A stretch of 7,416 nt of DNA from Cyanobacteria bacterium UBA11370 (lineage in GTDB: Bacteria; Cyanobacteriota; Cyanobacteriia; Cyanobacteriales; Coleofasciculaceae): contig DNGI01000399.1 of NCBI GenBank assembly GCA_003486645.1, positions 2,547 through 9,962 of the forward strand. Reading direction: 5' to 3'. Shown one piece after another: positions 6,256-7,416 of the stretch. The notes under the pieces are model-generated. The model saw only the letters and a list, made by a program, of their open reading frames with translations, had not been told where the DNA came from and made no database searches. Each line of letters opens with the position of its first letter. Position 1 is the first letter of the stretch. Made by a program: the position numbers and the translations under genes.

Positions 6256-6270
6256 TAGCTATTATAGCTA
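6256..6270. repeat. Short palindrome after the protease stop codon
   Basis: TAGCTAT and ATAGCTA flank a single T, eight to twenty-two bases after the stop. As RNA it could form only a 5-bp stem with no following T-run, so it is at most a weak hairpin. Confidence 0.35.
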
Positions 6271-6318
6271 CAAAGGTTAATTGAGAATGGTGCAAGATCT
6301 CAGTCTTAACTTGAATGT

Positions 6319-6398
6319 CACTGACTTAAGCCTCAAACGATAGCTGAAAGCGTTTAAAATTCGGATGGTGGGCACTGCCCACCATCCTTAAGTCAGTG
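6319..6398. repeat. 80-bp nested inverted-repeat element between convergent genes
   Basis: Outer arms CACTGACTTAAG (6319-6330) and CTTAAGTCAGTG (6387-6398) are perfect 12-bp complements. They enclose a weak hairpin (AAACG 6335-6339 with CGTTT 6351-6355) and a strong one (6363-6387). The whole could fold as a three-way junction. I recall palindromes of the GGTGGGCA-TGCCCACC type as dispersed repeats in cyanobacteria, but could not check this here. Confidence 0.6.
6363..6387 (-). terminator. Strong 11-bp hairpin, possible terminator of the glycosylase gene
   Basis: GGATGGTGGGC and GCCCACCATCC form a perfect 11-bp, GC-rich stem with a 3-base loop. On the minus strand it is followed by GAATTTT, a short T-rich tail, 63 bases after the stop of the glycosylase. 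On the plus strand no T-run follows, so intrinsic termination of the protease transcript here is less likely. It may instead protect 3' ends or simply be a dispersed repeat. Confidence 0.45.
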
Positions 6399-6449
6399 CC
6401 ATGTCTCCAAAAGTCCCCCTTGCCTACTCTCTTTGAGTGCAACTTGGTC

Positions 6450-7145
6450 TCAACTTAAAAATTCATCCAACTTTGCCCGTACTACCTGAATATCCTGCCA
6501 CATCAACCATTTCGGACTCCCTTGTTCTCGTGAAGCATTTCTCAGTAGATAAGCGGGGTGAAGAATAGGCATACACAACCGTCCGTCCCATTCCATCCAA
6601 GTGCCGCGAATTTTTGTAATACCGCGTTTATCACCCGTTAATCCTTTAACGGCGGTCGCACCGGTTAATAAAATAATCTTGGGATCGACTAAGCGAATTT
6701 GTTCTAATAAATAAGGCTTACAAGCACTAATTTCTTCAGGAGTAGGCACTCGATTACCTGGTGGTCGGCACTTTACAATATTGCAAATATAGATATCTTT
6801 CTCAGTGTCGAGTTTAACCGCAGCCAGAATTTTCTCCAGCAATTGCCCCGCCTTCCCCACAAACGGCAAACCCGTCTCATCTTCATTTTGACCAGGGCCT
6901 TCCCCAATAATCATAATCGGAGCCTTGAGATTTCCCCGCCCCACTACCGCATGGGTGCGCGTTGCTCCTAATTCACAGCGCTGACAACGATTACAATGCT
7001 CTGTCAGTGGTTCTATCGTGTCATATGTACCTGACGGAATCGGAATTTTAGCATGGGTGGGAATAAGCTGGAATTGAGTATTCGTTGGCGTTGACTTGGT
7101 TAACGCAGACTGGTCAAAGAGGCTGAGTTGTTCTCCGTTAGACAT
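6450..7145 (-). CDS. udg: Family 4 uracil-DNA glycosylase (iron-sulfur type)
   Basis: This enzyme removes uracil from DNA, the first step of base excision repair after cytosine deamination or dUTP misincorporation. The 231-residue protein has a core at about 45-231. Four cysteines at C54, C57, C126 and C142 have the spacing expected for the family 4 [4Fe-4S] cluster (CxxC, then 16 residues between the last two). C51 is an additional cysteine. Active-site motifs are GEGPGQNED (81-89), GLPFVGKAGQLL (92-103) and HPAYLLRN (196-203, with H196 in the DNA-intercalation loop motif). The N-terminal 44 residues are a flexible extension that includes QLSLF (6-10), a match to the sliding-clamp-binding consensus. 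The ATG at 7143-7145 is preceded by a weak AGG, and using it retains the QLSLF sequence. The gene is monocistronic and convergent with the protease gene, with no functional link to it. Confidence 0.93.
   Translation of the reverse strand: MSNGEQLSLFDQSALTKSTPTNTQFQLIPTHAKIPIPSGTYDTIEPLTEHCNRCQRCELGATRTHAVVGRGNLKAPIMIIGEGPGQNEDETGLPFVGKAGQLLEKILAAVKLDTEKDIYICNIVKCRPPGNRVPTPEEISACKPYLLEQIRLVDPKIILLTGATAVKGLTGDKRGITKIRGTWMEWDGRLCMPILHPAYLLRNASREQGSPKWLMWQDIQVVRAKLDEFLS
7116..7130 (-). other. QLSLF sliding-clamp-binding motif in the glycosylase
   Basis: Residues 6-10 of the glycosylase are QLSLF, which matches the QL[S/D]LF consensus used by bacterial proteins to bind the DnaN beta clamp. It lies in a disordered-looking N-terminal tail, as expected for an accessible clamp motif. 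Clamp binding is an inference from the match alone. Confidence 0.6.
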
Positions 7146-7416
7146 AAACTGCCTGTGCTTTTACATTGCCTGTTAAGACAAATAGGAATAGAGAGGAAGA
7201 TTTGTTTCCTAACTGAATCATAGGACATTTATAGTCATTCTGATTCTGGTGAGCGACTTCTCTAATCCCTTTACGGCAGAGGGCAGAAAGAAAGAAAGGA
7301 AAAAAGGGCGAGAAATGTTATAGAGGTACAACACCTTAACCATAAGGATATAGCTAGTCTATTTGATTCGTAAACAAGGAAAGACAAGGGAGGCAAGGGG
7401 GAGGTGTTTTACAAAT
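7146..7416. other. Non-coding right edge
   Basis: No gene is supportable. The stretch contains the glycosylase upstream region, a purine-rich tract (7279-7310) ending in GAGAAATGTTAT (7310-7321), a motif that recurs elsewhere in the window, and a G-rich tract near the end (7388-7403). I see no convincing promoter for the glycosylase on the minus strand. Confidence 0.55.

Noticed and set aside
7194..7210. AGGAA/TTCCT small hairpin upstream of the glycosylase
   Set aside because: A 5-bp stem is too weak and common to support a function.

Overview
The window looks like a cyanobacterial chromosome, probably from a filamentous or colony-forming lineage. The evidence is three HIP1 octamers (GCGATCGC at 1038-1045, 2448-2455 and 3054-3061), heptameric GGGGAGT-type tandem repeats between genes, dispersed palindromes of cyanobacterial type, and a protein that joins a subtilisin domain to SdrD-B-like and RTX calcium-binding domains. 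No ribosomal or marker gene is present, so the genus cannot be read from this sequence.

Left part (1-1432). A repeat-rich non-coding stretch precedes a small acidic protein of unknown function (348-665, +). This gene sits between two copies of a 59-73 bp repeat that share about 95% identity outside a variable heptad run. It converges on a NarL/FixJ-type response regulator (755-1432, -) with an intact receiver domain and LuxR-type helix-turn-helix. No partner histidine kinase is in the window.

Middle part (1433-6248). A 781-bp, strongly AT-rich intergenic region separates the regulator from a divergently transcribed 1344-residue secreted protease (2214-6248, +). The region holds a near-perfect direct repeat, a C-rich octamer repeat, a nested inverted repeat and a good sigma70-type promoter 57 bp before the protease start. 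The protease has an I9/fervidolysin-like propeptide, a complete subtilisin triad (D150, H206, S366, with N298 as oxyanion residue), a proline linker, two SdrD-B/Cna-B-like domains, an RTX beta-roll built from a 37-residue super-repeat, and a C-terminal cap of the type I secretion type. Each SdrD-B domain is interrupted at the same place by a different, unrelated beta-rich module, which is the most unusual protein architecture here.

Right part (6249-7416). An 80-bp element with a 12-bp outer inverted repeat and an 11-bp perfect inner hairpin lies between the protease and a convergent family 4 uracil-DNA glycosylase (6450-7145, -). The glycosylase has the four expected iron-sulfur cysteines and an N-terminal QLSLF sequence that matches the bacterial sliding-clamp-binding consensus. 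The last 271 bases hold no gene that I can support.

The genes do not form an operon, and the four reading frames look like independent transcription units. The one plausible functional link is that the response regulator could act on the divergent protease promoter. This is inferred from layout only. I see no phage, plasmid, CRISPR or defence system.
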